The translations under genes were made by a program, and so were the position numbers. From NCBI RefSeq assembly GCF_030418455.1, contig NZ_JAUHPW010000003.1, positions 62,001-126,000 on the forward strand: a stretch of DNA of 64,000 nt, in the 5' to 3' direction. The notes under the pieces are model-generated. The model saw only the letters and a program-made list of their open reading frames with translations, did not search any database and was not told the DNA's origin. Of this stretch, positions 43,180 through 50,653 are shown piece by piece. Source of the DNA: Demequina litoralis. GTDB lineage: Bacteria; Actinomycetota; Actinomycetes; Actinomycetales; Demequinaceae. The first letter of the stretch is position 1. Each line of letters begins with the position of its first letter.

Positions 43180-43650
43180 TCAGTCCCAGAAGCCGCGATG
43201 GGGCGCGGCGGCCTCCTCCTCGAGCAGCGGGCCGGTGACCTCGATGGTGCGCGAGCCGGCGCCGAGCACGTCGCGGCACGGCAGGGTGAGCGTCGGGTTC
43301 TCGTCGTGCGCGCCGGTCATGGCGAGCAGGCCCGTCTCGGCGAGGCCGTAGACGACCGCGCCGATGCCCGACCAGTAGATCGCGCCGGAGCACATCGCGC
43401 ACGGCTCGCAGCTCGTCACGAGCGTGCAGGCGGCGAGCTCGTCGGCGTCGAGCTGGTTGCTGGCCAGGCGGACCAGGTTGGTCTCGGCGTGGCCGGTCGC
43501 GTCGCGATGGGTGACGACGGTGTTCTCGGCTTCGAGGACGATGCGTCCCTCGCGGTCGACGAGGACGGCGCCGAACGGGTGGTTGCCGTGGTCGCGCGCG
43601 GCCTGCGAGACGGCGATGGCGCGGCGGAGGTGGTCGAGGTGATCGCTCAT
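43180..43650 (-). CDS. Nucleoside/base deaminase, CDA fold
   Basis: A 156-residue zinc deaminase. The metal and catalytic motifs HAETN (near 54) and SCEPCAMCSGAIYW (near 79-92) are intact. The family includes guanine deaminase, TadA and related enzymes; the C-terminal GAHDENPTLTLPCRDVL segment looks closer to guanine or cytosine deaminase-like proteins than to TadA, but the base is not certain. A TAGGCT box six bases before ATG 43650 suggests a leaderless mRNA. Confidence 0.88.
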   Translation of the reverse strand: MSDHLDHLRRAIAVSQAARDHGNHPFGAVLVDREGRIVLEAENTVVTHRDATGHAETNLVRLASNQLDADELAACTLVTSCEPCAMCSGAIYWSGIGAVVYGLAETGLLAMTGAHDENPTLTLPCRDVLGAGSRTIEVTGPLLEEEAAAPHRGFWD

Positions 43651-43930
43651 GGGGTCAGCCTACGAACCGGCCGCCGGGCCCGCGGCGCACGCGTGTCCGC
43701 GCGCAGGCGCGCACCTCGTGTCCGCGTATTTCAACGCGGGCTTGAACAGGCCTAGCAGCGGGCGGCGGGACCGCCCCTCCGGCGGGGCCGTTGAAGCGAT
43801 TCCTGAAATTCGCGAGCACGACGTGCACGCGAGCGCGCCGCACGGGGCGATTCCGGGCACTCGGCACCTCGCAGGGGGAGCGCGGAGGGATCGGAAGCGG
43901 CGGAGAGGCGCGGGCCGGGGAGGGGTCGGG
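43651..43930. other. Intergenic region with imperfect inverted repeat
   Basis: 280 bases with the TAGGCT box at 43657-43662 for the deaminase gene. Two GTGTCCGCG words lie 25 bases apart (43693, 43718). From about 43728 to 43812 an imperfect inverted repeat (TTTCA..CTTGAAC against GTTGAAG..TGAAA) encloses a GC-rich hairpin. It could be a small repeated element; no gene was accepted here. Confidence 0.4.
43657..43662 (-). promoter_or_regulatory. -10 box TAGGCT, leaderless start
   Basis: Reverse-strand TAGGCT, six bases, ATG at 43650. Confidence 0.5.
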
Positions 43931-45202
43931 TCAGACCCGCGCGAAGGCCTCGATGTCCTCCTCGAACTCCCCGACCACCTGCTCGGACACGGTCGCCCGC
44001 GTGGCGGACACCGCGTCGAGGTAGTGCGCGGTGGTCGGCCCGGCGCCGTCGCCGCCGTCGACGGCCGACTCGAGCGCCGCCTGGTTGGCCCGGCGCGCCG
44101 CGAACTCGATGTCCGCCGGCGTGAAGCCCTCGGAGGCGTCCACCACGGCCGAGACGTCGACGTCCGTCGCCGCCGACGGGATGAACCTGCCCCAGATCGC
44201 GGTCCGCGCCTCGGCGTCCGGGAGGCCGATCGGGATGACGTAGTCGAAGCGGCCGTGGCGCAGGAACGCCGAGTCGAGCGAGCGGATGAAGTTGGTGGCG
44301 CACACGAGCAGCCGGTCGGGGCGCTCGCGGAACGCGGGGATGAGCTTGAGCAGCTCGTTCGTCACGCCCTGGAGGGGCGACGGCGGGTCGCCCCGGCGGT
44401 GCGAGGCGATCTCCTCGACCTCGTCGATGAGCACCACCGCGTGCTCGAGCTCCGCGATCCGGTGGAACGTGTCGCGCAGCGCCCCGGCGAGCCCGGCGGG
44501 GTCCGCGGCGAGGCGCGACGGGAACACCTCGACGAACGACCAGTCGAGGCGCGACGCGATCGCCTTGGCGAACGTGGTCTTGCCGGTGCCGGGCGGGCCG
44601 AACATCACCACCGCGCGCGGCGGCGCCACGCCGAAGCGGTCCGCCAGCGCCGGCTCGGCGAGGGGCAGCACGAGGCGCTTCTCGATGAGGTCCTTCTCGC
44701 GGCGCATGCCCGCGACGCCGTCCCACAGCCCGCGCGGCAGCACCCGGCCGCCGAGCTCCTCGAGCAGCGCCATCTCCTCGCGCTGCACGCGGATCCGACG
44801 CTCGAGGTAGCGGACCGCCTTCTTCTCGGCGAAGCCGGCGTCGCGAAAGGCGTCGAGGTGCGTCTGCTCCGCCGGGACGAGGGCGGACAGCGTGCTGGGC
44901 CCGGCCTCCGCGACGCGGGTCTCGACCGCCGCGAGCAGGCCCGGCCCGATGCCCTTCCCGTGCCACGCATCGTCCACCCCGTGGAACACGATCCACGCCT
45001 GGTTGTGGGCGCGGCGCGCGACGGCCGCCCCGACGATCTCGTCCTGCACGGTCGCGACCACCGCGATGTCCTCCGCCGCGGAGGTGAGCACCTCCGCCAG
45101 CGCGTAGACCGGCTCGACGCCGGCGGCGCGGGACTGCTCCCACAGCCTCACCACGGACTCGAGGTCCTCGGCGTGGGCGTCACGGATTCGCCAGGTGGGC
45201 AT
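43931..45202 (-). CDS. GNAT acetyltransferase - AAA+ ATPase fusion
   Basis: A 423-residue two-domain protein. Residues 1-135 are a GNAT fold: RIRDAHAEDLESVVRLWEQS, DEIVGAAVARR, and the acetyl-CoA loop WHGKGIGPGLLAAV (80-93). Residues about 150-420 are a Cdc48/FtsH-like AAA+ module: Walker A FGPPGTGKTTF (201-211), Walker B AVVLIDEVEEI (255-265), sensor VCATNF (300-305) and arginine finger in FLRHGRFD (313-320). Both parts look complete. Most AAA+ proteins of this type unfold or remodel proteins; the fusion suggests acetylation-linked remodelling (inference). GAGGAGG precedes ATG 45202. No substrate or protease gene is adjacent. Confidence 0.88.
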   Translation of the reverse strand: MPTWRIRDAHAEDLESVVRLWEQSRAAGVEPVYALAEVLTSAAEDIAVVATVQDEIVGAAVARRAHNQAWIVFHGVDDAWHGKGIGPGLLAAVETRVAEAGPSTLSALVPAEQTHLDAFRDAGFAEKKAVRYLERRIRVQREEMALLEELGGRVLPRGLWDGVAGMRREKDLIEKRLVLPLAEPALADRFGVAPPRAVVMFGPPGTGKTTFAKAIASRLDWSFVEVFPSRLAADPAGLAGALRDTFHRIAELEHAVVLIDEVEEIASHRRGDPPSPLQGVTNELLKLIPAFRERPDRLLVCATNFIRSLDSAFLRHGRFDYVIPIGLPDAEARTAIWGRFIPSAATDVDVSAVVDASEGFTPADIEFAARRANQAALESAVDGGDGAGPTTAHYLDAVSATRATVSEQVVGEFEEDIEAFARV

Positions 45203-45323
45203 GGCGGCCTCCTCGCACGTCGTCGTACCGGGGACGCTCCGACGCTACCCCAGGGGGGTATGCGCGGGCGAGGGGTCGGGGCCCGCGCTTGCCCGCACCC
45301 CAGGAAGCGGCCAGGGTGGACGC

Positions 45324-45989
45324 ATGGCGCCGCCCGCATCGTCCGGACCCAAGGCCCTCGTCGCGATGCTCCACGTGGGCGCCGTCGCGGCGAGCCTGTC
45401 CTTCCTCTCCTTCGGGGTGCACGACTGGTTCGGCGGCGACCTGCCCGTCGCGAGCCCGCTGAGGAGGACGCTCGTCGGCGTCCTCGCGGTGGTCTACCTC
45501 GTGCGCCTGCTCGTCACGCAGTACGTGATGGTGAAGCGGCCGTTCCCGTGGTCGGAGGCGCTCGCGGTCGGGCCGTGGGTGGTGGTGCTGCAGCTGACGA
45601 TGGCGTGGTTCGGCGGCATCGAGCAGGCGCCGGTCGACTGGATCGTGTGGTGCGGCGTGCTCCTCTACGTGCTCGGGTCGTGGCTCAACACCTGGTCGGA
45701 GGAGCAGCGGCGGCGGTTCAAGCGGGACCCCGCGCACCGCGGCGTGCTCTACACGGGCGGGCTGTTCTCGCTGGTGATCCACCCGAACTACCTCGGGGAC
45801 GTGGTGCTGTTCGCCGGCTTCGCGATGGTCGCCGGGGGCTGGTGGCCGCTGCTCGCGCCGGTGCTCATGGCGGCGATGTTCGCGTTCATGCACATCCCGC
45901 GGCTCGATGCGCATCTCGAGGACCACTACGGCGACGCCTTCCGCGCGTACGCCTGGGCGACCAAGCGGCTGTTCCCGTTCGTGTGGTGA
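45324..45989 (+). CDS. ICMT/DUF1295-like membrane methyltransferase family protein
   Basis: A 221-residue protein with five or six membrane helices. The C-terminal part GVLYTGGLFSLVIHPNYLGDVVLFAGFAM is the SAM-binding signature (HPNYLGD) of isoprenylcysteine methyltransferase-like and DUF1295 steroid reductase-like proteins, followed by HIPRLDAHLEDHYGDAFRAYA. The substrate is unknown. The start at ATG 45324 places the first helix near residue 12. Codons 5-7 contain the recurrent word CGCATCGTC, read as Ala-Ser-Ser. Confidence 0.83.
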   Translation: MAPPASSGPKALVAMLHVGAVAASLSFLSFGVHDWFGGDLPVASPLRRTLVGVLAVVYLVRLLVTQYVMVKRPFPWSEALAVGPWVVVLQLTMAWFGGIEQAPVDWIVWCGVLLYVLGSWLNTWSEEQRRRFKRDPAHRGVLYTGGLFSLVIHPNYLGDVVLFAGFAMVAGGWWPLLAPVLMAAMFAFMHIPRLDAHLEDHYGDAFRAYAWATKRLFPFVW

Positions 45990-46055
45990 CGGCGCGCGCC
46001 CGTGGCGCGGCCCGCCGTAGGCTGTCGGGGACAGTCCGCGACCCAAGGAGCGACC

Positions 46056-46448
46056 ATGACGCTGCCCACGATCACCCGCGACGCGAACGGCGCGCCGAGC
46101 ATCGACTTCACCGGTGCCGAGAAGCCCGAGGGGCTCGTGGTGGAGGTCCACGAGGCCGGTGACGGCCCTGCCGTGTCCGAGGGCCAGCACATCACCGTCC
46201 ACTACAGCGGCTGGCTGTGGGACGGCGCGAAGTTCGACTCGTCGTGGGACCGCGGCGAGTCCATCTCGTTCCCCATCGCGTACGGCTCGCTCATCGACGG
46301 CTGGGTCGACGGGATCGTCGGGCAGCCGGTCGGCTCGAAGCTGCTGCTCGTGGTGCCGCCGGAGTCCGGCTACGGCTTCCGTCCCATGGGCCCGATCCCG
46401 GCGGGCTCGACGCTCGTCTTCACGGTGGACGTGCTCGAGGCGCGCTGA
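46056..46448 (+). CDS. FKBP-type peptidyl-prolyl isomerase
   Basis: A 130-residue cytoplasmic FKBP domain without signal peptide. Active-site segments are HYSGWLWDGAKFDSSWDRG (near 47-66), GLIDGW-like SLIDGWVDGIVGQPVGSKLLLVVPPESGYG (about 75-105) and the terminal STLVFTVDVLEA. It catalyses prolyl cis-trans isomerisation and assists protein folding. A TAGGCT box at 46018-46023 and AAGGAG before the ATG define a monocistronic unit. Confidence 0.95.
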   Translation: MTLPTITRDANGAPSIDFTGAEKPEGLVVEVHEAGDGPAVSEGQHITVHYSGWLWDGAKFDSSWDRGESISFPIAYGSLIDGWVDGIVGQPVGSKLLLVVPPESGYGFRPMGPIPAGSTLVFTVDVLEAR

Positions 46449-46513
46449 CGGCGGGCCCTCCGGGTGGCCCTCGCGCGCGGGGGCGCAGGACGCGTGATGC
46501 GCGCCCGCGCGCC

Positions 46514-46801
46514 TCAGCCGACGTCGTGCGTGTCGCGCCGGGTGTGCAGCACGCGGATGACCAGGATGCCCCGCTCGTCGACGCGGTAGAAGAGCCCGTA
46601 GGGGAAGTCGCGGATCCGTGCTCGCCTCACGCCCGGCACGCCGTCGACGGGCGGAGCGCCATGCGGGAACATCGCGAGCCTTTCCATCGCGCGATCGAGC
46701 TGGCCGAGGAAGCGCCGCTCCAGCTCCTCGTCGATCGCGCGGTAGTGGTCGCGGGTCTCGGTCAGATCGCCGACGGCGAGCTCGGTGAGCCGAATCGTCA
46801 C
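46514..46801 (-). CDS. ParE/RelE-family toxin
   Basis: A 95-residue protein with the ParE/RelE fold: LTELAVGDLTETRDHYRAID at the N-terminus, ARIRDFPYGLFYRVDERG near 60-77 and a closing strand VIRVLHTRRDTHDVG. ParE members poison gyrase, RelE members cleave mRNA on the ribosome; the FPY-x-FYRV pattern fits ParE. Its start overlaps the antitoxin stop as ATGA. Expression is likely controlled by the palindrome at 47070-47092 through the antitoxin. Confidence 0.88.
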   Translation of the reverse strand: MTIRLTELAVGDLTETRDHYRAIDEELERRFLGQLDRAMERLAMFPHGAPPVDGVPGVRRARIRDFPYGLFYRVDERGILVIRVLHTRRDTHDVG

Positions 46802-47052
46802 TGCTCGGGGTGCAGCTCGGCGCGGACCTGGGCCCAGTCTCGGCTCCGCTCCGGGTCCTGCGCTGCCTCGTCGAGCCCGGCGAGCAGGCGATGCCGCTCC
46901 TCGGCGGAGGGGACGTATACGGCTTCACCGAAGTGCGTCCGCAACGCCTCCTGGATCACCTCGGAGCGCGTGCGATGCTCGACGGCTCTGGCGCGCTCGA
47001 CGATCTCGAAGAGCTCCTCCGGCAGTGTGACGGCGACCTTGCGCACAGCCAT
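46798..47052 (-). CDS. Ribbon-helix-helix antitoxin
   Basis: An 84-residue protein. The N-terminal RHH/CopG fold (VRKVAVTLPEELFEIVERARAVEHRTRSEVIQEALRTHF, shown here in part as VTLPEELFEIV and RSEVIQEAL) binds DNA; the acidic C-terminus (EERHRLLAGLDEAAQDPERS) would wrap the toxin. GGGAGGATCC precedes ATG 47052. The gene order antitoxin-toxin with a four-base overlap is classic for a type II module. Confidence 0.88.
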   Translation of the reverse strand: MAVRKVAVTLPEELFEIVERARAVEHRTRSEVIQEALRTHFGEAVYVPSAEERHRLLAGLDEAAQDPERSRDWAQVRAELHPEQ

Positions 47053-47069
47053 GGATCCTCCCGACCCCT

Positions 47070-47092
47070 GCGGTATGACACAAGCATACCGC
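47070..47092. promoter_or_regulatory. Toxin-antitoxin operator
   Basis: GCGGTATG and CATACCGC form a perfect 8-bp inverted repeat around seven bases. It overlaps a TATGCT -10 box on the reverse strand, about 35 bases before the antitoxin start, as expected for autorepression by the RHH protein. Confidence 0.65.
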
Positions 47093-47186
47093 TGGCTCGG
47101 CTACGGCATGCCGGCGATGTGGAGGGGCATGGCGGGCGCCCCTCGTCGTCGTCAGGGGTTGCGCCGCGGCGCCCCCGGGGTTAACG

Positions 47187-47204
47187 TACAACCAAATGGT
47201 TGTA
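47187..47204. promoter_or_regulatory. ArsR-type operator overlapping start codon
   Basis: TACAACCAAATGGTTGTA is a near-perfect 18-bp palindrome (central AA). The ATG of the ArsR-like gene lies within it (47196-47198). TAACGT at 47182-47187 may be the -10 box of a leaderless transcript, so repressor binding would block transcription directly. Confidence 0.7.
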
Positions 47205-47564
47205 GAAATTGACCTGTCGGACGCCGAGGTCGACCGGATCTTCCGGGCCCTGGCGGACGCGACGCGCCGCGACATCGTCGAGCGCGTCCTCACCGGGGAG
47301 CAGTCCGTCAGCGCTCTCGCGGACCGGTACGACATGTCCTTCGCGGCGGTGCAGAAGCACGTCGCGGTGCTCGAGAGGGCGGGACTCGTGTCCAAGCAGA
47401 ACCGCGGCCGCGAGCGGCTGGTCCGCGGCAATCCCGACGCCATCCGCAGGGTCCAGGCCCTGCTCGACCGGTACGAGCAGCTGTGGCGCGCTCGCATCGA
47501 CCGGCTCGACGCGCTGCTCGCGCAGCCCGAGCCCCCGTCCCCACCTGCTCCAGAACAGGAGTGA
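47196..47564 (+). CDS. ArsR-family repressor
   Basis: A 122-residue winged-helix protein: IFRALADATRRDIVERVLTGEQSVSALADRYDMSFAAVQKHVAVLERAGLV is the ArsR core, seen here as ADATRRDIVERV (about 20-31) and FAAVQKHVAVLERAGL (about 50-65). There is no CxC metal motif, matching the metal-independent branch that pairs with SRPBCC (AHSA1) genes. The SRPBCC gene follows after three bases. The palindrome over its own start codon indicates autoregulation. No ribosome site is visible, fitting a leaderless mRNA. Confidence 0.9.
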   Translation: MVVEIDLSDAEVDRIFRALADATRRDIVERVLTGEQSVSALADRYDMSFAAVQKHVAVLERAGLVSKQNRGRERLVRGNPDAIRRVQALLDRYEQLWRARIDRLDALLAQPEPPSPPAPEQE

Positions 47565-47567
47565 GCC

Positions 47568-48560
47568 ATGCCCATCACGTCCGTCACCAAGGATCCCGAG
47601 GCCCTCACCATGACGGTGACCGCCGACTTCGCGGTCCCCGTCCAGCGCCTCTGGGATGCGTTCGCAGACCCGCGCGAGCTCGAGCGCTTCTGGGGTCCTC
47701 CCACGTATCCGGCCACGTTCTACCGCCATGACATGACGGCGGGCGGCCGCTCGCAGTACGAGATGCACGGCCCGGACGGCGACGTCTCCGCCGGCTACTG
47801 GGAGTTCCTCGCGGTCGACGCCCCGCACTCCTTCGAGGTGCTCGACGGCTTCGCGCTCGAGGACGGCACGCCCAACCCCGACATGCCGACCATGCGCATG
47901 ACCTTCGCCTTCTCCGCGACGCCGGAGGGGTCGCGCGTCGAGAGCACCACGTGGTTCAACAGCGCCGACGAGCTCGAGCAGCTGCTCGCCATGGGCATGG
48001 AGGAGGGCATGCGCGCGGCCATGGGCCAGATGGACGCGATGCTCGCCGACCTCGAGGCCTTCGCGGCCGGCCGCGGCACGGTTCCGCAGATCCTCTCCGA
48101 CACCCAGGTGCGCGTGAGCCGGGTCATCCGCGGCACGGTGGACCAGGTGTGGCGCGCCCACCACGAGCCCGAGCTGCTCAAGCGCTGGATGCTCGGGCCC
48201 GACGGCTGGAGCATGCCGGTCGCCATCGCCGCCGAGAACCTGGGCGACTCCTACCGCTTCGAGTGGGCGCCCGATCCCGGCGGGCCCGCGGACGGCGCCC
48301 CGCCGTTCGGCTTCGAGGGGGAGCTGCTCGAGTCGAACCCGCCGCACCGCGAGGTCACCTCGGAGCGGATGATCGGCATGGAGGGGCCGGGCACCACCAA
48401 CGAGCTCACCCTGACACCGCGCCAGGACGGCACCACGCTGCTCACGGTGGTCATCACGTATCCCACCAAGGAGCTGCGCGACATCGTGCTCGGCACCGGC
48501 ATGGCCGACGGCATGGAGACCAGCTACGCGCGGCTCGAGGCCGAGCTCGTGGGGGTGTGA
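47568..48560 (+). CDS. Tandem SRPBCC (AHSA1-like) protein
   Basis: A 330-residue protein with two START-like SRPBCC domains, residues about 10-160 (FAVPVQRLWDAFADPRELERFWGPPTYPATF) and about 180-325 (VRVSRVIRGTVDQVWRAHHEPELLKRWMLGPDGW). These folds bind hydrophobic ligands or Hsp90-like partners; genes of this kind commonly follow ArsR repressors, with unknown ligands. Two domains in one chain is longer than the usual ~150 residues. The 3' end overlaps the 3' end of the convergent methyltransferase gene by 37 bases. Confidence 0.88.
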   Translation: MPITSVTKDPEALTMTVTADFAVPVQRLWDAFADPRELERFWGPPTYPATFYRHDMTAGGRSQYEMHGPDGDVSAGYWEFLAVDAPHSFEVLDGFALEDGTPNPDMPTMRMTFAFSATPEGSRVESTTWFNSADELEQLLAMGMEEGMRAAMGQMDAMLADLEAFAAGRGTVPQILSDTQVRVSRVIRGTVDQVWRAHHEPELLKRWMLGPDGWSMPVAIAAENLGDSYRFEWAPDPGGPADGAPPFGFEGELLESNPPHREVTSERMIGMEGPGTTNELTLTPRQDGTTLLTVVITYPTKELRDIVLGTGMADGMETSYARLEAELVGV

Positions 48561-49321
48561 CGCCGCGCCACCACCACGGTCGCGTCGAGCTCCTCGTCGC
48601 GCTCGACCGTCGCCTCGAGGCCCTCGTCGCCCGCCGCACGCGCGGTGAGCTCGACGAGGGCCTCGCTCGTCTCCACGATCGCGACCCCGCCCGGCCGGAG
48701 CAGCCGCGACGATGCGGCGAGCACGCCGCGCTGCAGCGCGGTCCCGTCCGCGCCGCCGTCGAGCGCGAGCGTCGGCTCGTGGTCGCGGGCCTCGCGCGGC
48801 ATCAGGGGGATCTCGGCCGTCGGCACGTAGGGCGGGCAGGAGGCGACGACGTCCACCGTTCCCGCCAGCGCGCCGAGCGCCGCGTCCAGGTCGGAGAGCA
48901 GGGACGATGCGTCGAACCGGGCGAGCGTCGACGCCGAGACGGCGACCGCGGTCGGGTCGACGTCGGCGGCGACGATGCGCAGGTCCGGGCGGGCATGCGC
49001 GACCGCCGCGGCGATGGCCCCGGTCCCACAGCAGAGGTCGACCACGAGACCACCGTGCGGCGCGAGGGCGATCGCGAGGCTCGCCACGAGCTCGGTGCGC
49101 CGGCGCGGCACGAACATGCCCGGCGCCACGGGGATCCGCAGGCCCGCGAAGCCGGCCCAGCCGAGCACGTGCTCGAGCGGCTCGCCCGCGATCCGACGCG
49201 ACAGCAGCCGCGCCGTCCGGCCCTCGTCGCCGCCGCCGGCCTCGGCGATCAGCCGCGCCTCGTCCTCGGCGAACACGCAGCCCGCCGCGCGCAGCCGCGC
49301 CACCGCATCGTTCCCCGTCAC
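48524..49321 (-). CDS. PrmC-related protein N5-glutamine methyltransferase homologue
   Basis: A 265-residue SAM methyltransferase of the HemK/PrmC-like branch: N-terminal helical domain with EPLEHVLGWAGFAGLRIPVAPGMFVPRRRTELV, the SAM loop VVDLCCGTGAIAAAVA (about 90-105), VAADVDPTAV, and the active-site motif VASCPPYVPTAEIPLMPREARDHEPTLALDGG. Typical PrmC has NPPY; here the Asn is replaced by Cys (CPPY), as in a known PrmC-related family. The target is uncertain. The start is GTG 49321, six bases after a TAGCGT box. It lies alone. Confidence 0.85.
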   Translation of the reverse strand: MTGNDAVARLRAAGCVFAEDEARLIAEAGGGDEGRTARLLSRRIAGEPLEHVLGWAGFAGLRIPVAPGMFVPRRRTELVASLAIALAPHGGLVVDLCCGTGAIAAAVAHARPDLRIVAADVDPTAVAVSASTLARFDASSLLSDLDAALGALAGTVDVVASCPPYVPTAEIPLMPREARDHEPTLALDGGADGTALQRGVLAASSRLLRPGGVAIVETSEALVELTARAAGDEGLEATVERDEELDATVVVARRHTPTSSASSRA

Positions 49322-49327
49322 GTTCGC

Positions 49328-49333
49328 ACGCTA
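49328..49333 (-). promoter_or_regulatory. -10 box TAGCGT, leaderless GTG start
   Basis: Reverse-strand TAGCGT, six bases, GTG at 49321. Confidence 0.45.
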
Positions 49334-49377
49334 CCGCTCGGGTGGCGCTCCCGGCCGGAGCGTGGACACTGGAAGGC

Positions 49378-49869
49378 ATGGACCCGGACCAGATCGATCC
49401 CGCCGGCGAGGGACGTGTGCTGTCGCCGGACGACGGCGACTACCTGCGCTTCGAGCGTGCGGTCGCCCAGCCGCCCGCCGAGGTGTGGGCGGCCCTCACG
49501 GACCCCGACCGCACCGCGGCGTGGGCCTTCCGCACCGAGTTCGAGCCCCGCGCCGGCGGCACGGTGACGACCTTCGACGGCGGCGCCGGCGAGGTGCTCG
49601 CGTGGGACGAGCCCCACGCGCTCGAATACGCGTGGGACGGTCCGGGCGGGCGATGGCAGGTGCGCATCGCGATCGCCGAGCACGGAGACGGAGCCTTCGT
49701 CACCTTCGACCACGTGGGCCCCGACCCGAACAGCCCCGACATCGCCGCGGGCTGGCACTGGCACCTCGACCGGCTCGAGCTGCACCTCTCGGGCGGCACG
49801 CCGCCCGAGGTGGACTCGGACCCGCACTTCGAGGAGCTGCAGCGCCTCTACTCCCACGCCGAGGGCTGA
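49378..49869 (+). CDS. SRPBCC-domain protein
   Basis: A 163-residue single SRPBCC domain: YLRFERAVAQPPAEVWAALTDPDRTAAWAFRTEFEPRAGG, then ALEYAWDGPGGRWQVRIAI and the C-terminal AGWHWHLDRLELHLSGG helix. AHSA1-like proteins bind small hydrophobic ligands; function unknown. It is a separate gene from the ArsR-linked pair and converges on the ABC exporter genes with a 13-base gap. GGAAGG just before the ATG may serve as ribosome site. Confidence 0.87.
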   Translation: MDPDQIDPAGEGRVLSPDDGDYLRFERAVAQPPAEVWAALTDPDRTAAWAFRTEFEPRAGGTVTTFDGGAGEVLAWDEPHALEYAWDGPGGRWQVRIAIAEHGDGAFVTFDHVGPDPNSPDIAAGWHWHLDRLELHLSGGTPPEVDSDPHFEELQRLYSHAEG

Positions 49870-49882
49870 GCCGCTCCCGGGC

Positions 49883-50653
49883 TCAGTCCAGCCGGGCGTG
49901 CGCGAAGGCGCGCACCGACGCCCACACGGCCGCGGCCGCGAACGCGACCGCGATCGCGAGCGACATCGGCCCGATCGCCGCGGCCTCCTCGGGGCCGCCC
50001 GCTCCGGCCCACATCGCAGGGGCGACGTACGGGACCCAGGCGCCGAGTCCGACCATCGCGAGGATCTGGCTCGCCGCCGTCACGCCGACGATCGCGCCCG
50101 CGGCACCCAGGTAGCCCCGGGTGAGCACGGCGATCCCGCCGAAGCCCAGCGCGAGCGCGGCCATGAGGAGGCCGGCCAGCCACACGCGGACCAGTTGGCC
50201 CGCCACCGCTGCGGTGAGCGCCGCCGGATCCACGAGCGCGAGCACCGCGGCGGTGAGCGCCACCGCCACGGTGAGGGACGCGGCGGCCCACGCGGCAACG
50301 ACCACGAGCTTCGCGCGGGCGATCTCCGCGCGGCCGACGGGCAGCGCGAAGAGCGAGCCGACCGTCCGGTCCGCCCACTCGCGGCCCACGAGCCAGGCGA
50401 CCGCGAAGCCCACGCCGATGAGCGCGACCACGCTCACGACCTGGCCCGCGAGGCCCGCGACGGTCTCGCCGAAGGGCCCCTCCCGGTACGGTGCGAGCTT
50501 CGCCGCGGACGGGCCCGCCGCATCGGCCGACCGGGCGAGCACCACCATGCCCACGGACATCAGCGGGGGGAAGGCGGCCAGCAGCACGGTCGCGAGCCGC
50601 GCCGTGAGCGAGCGCGAGAACGTCGCGACCTGGAGGGCGAGCGCGATCCTCAT
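49883..50653 (-). CDS. ABC-2 type transport permease
   Basis: A 256-residue protein with six membrane helices, including FPPLMSVGMVVLA, VVSVVALIGVGFAVAWLVG followed by REWADRTVGSLFALPVGRAEIARAK (the ABC-2 coupling region), and later helices in the C-terminal half. It pairs with the ATPase encoded just upstream, whose stop overlaps its ATG. The exporter substrate is unknown; bacitracin, lantibiotic or other drug export is typical of such two-gene systems with a regulator. Confidence 0.87.
   Translation of the reverse strand: MRIALALQVATFSRSLTARLATVLLAAFPPLMSVGMVVLARSADAAGPSAAKLAPYREGPFGETVAGLAGQVVSVVALIGVGFAVAWLVGREWADRTVGSLFALPVGRAEIARAKLVVVAAWAAASLTVAVALTAAVLALVDPAALTAAVAGQLVRVWLAGLLMAALALGFGGIAVLTRGYLGAAGAIVGVTAASQILAMVGLGAWVPYVAPAMWAGAGGPEEAAAIGPMSLAIAVAFAAAAVWASVRAFAHARLD

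Noticed and set aside
43655-43867. Short leftward frames upstream of the GNAT-AAA+ gene's 3' side
   Set aside because: Two overlapping frames of similar length, both low-complexity Arg/Pro/Ala-rich and lying on the inverted repeat; neither shows coding bias.
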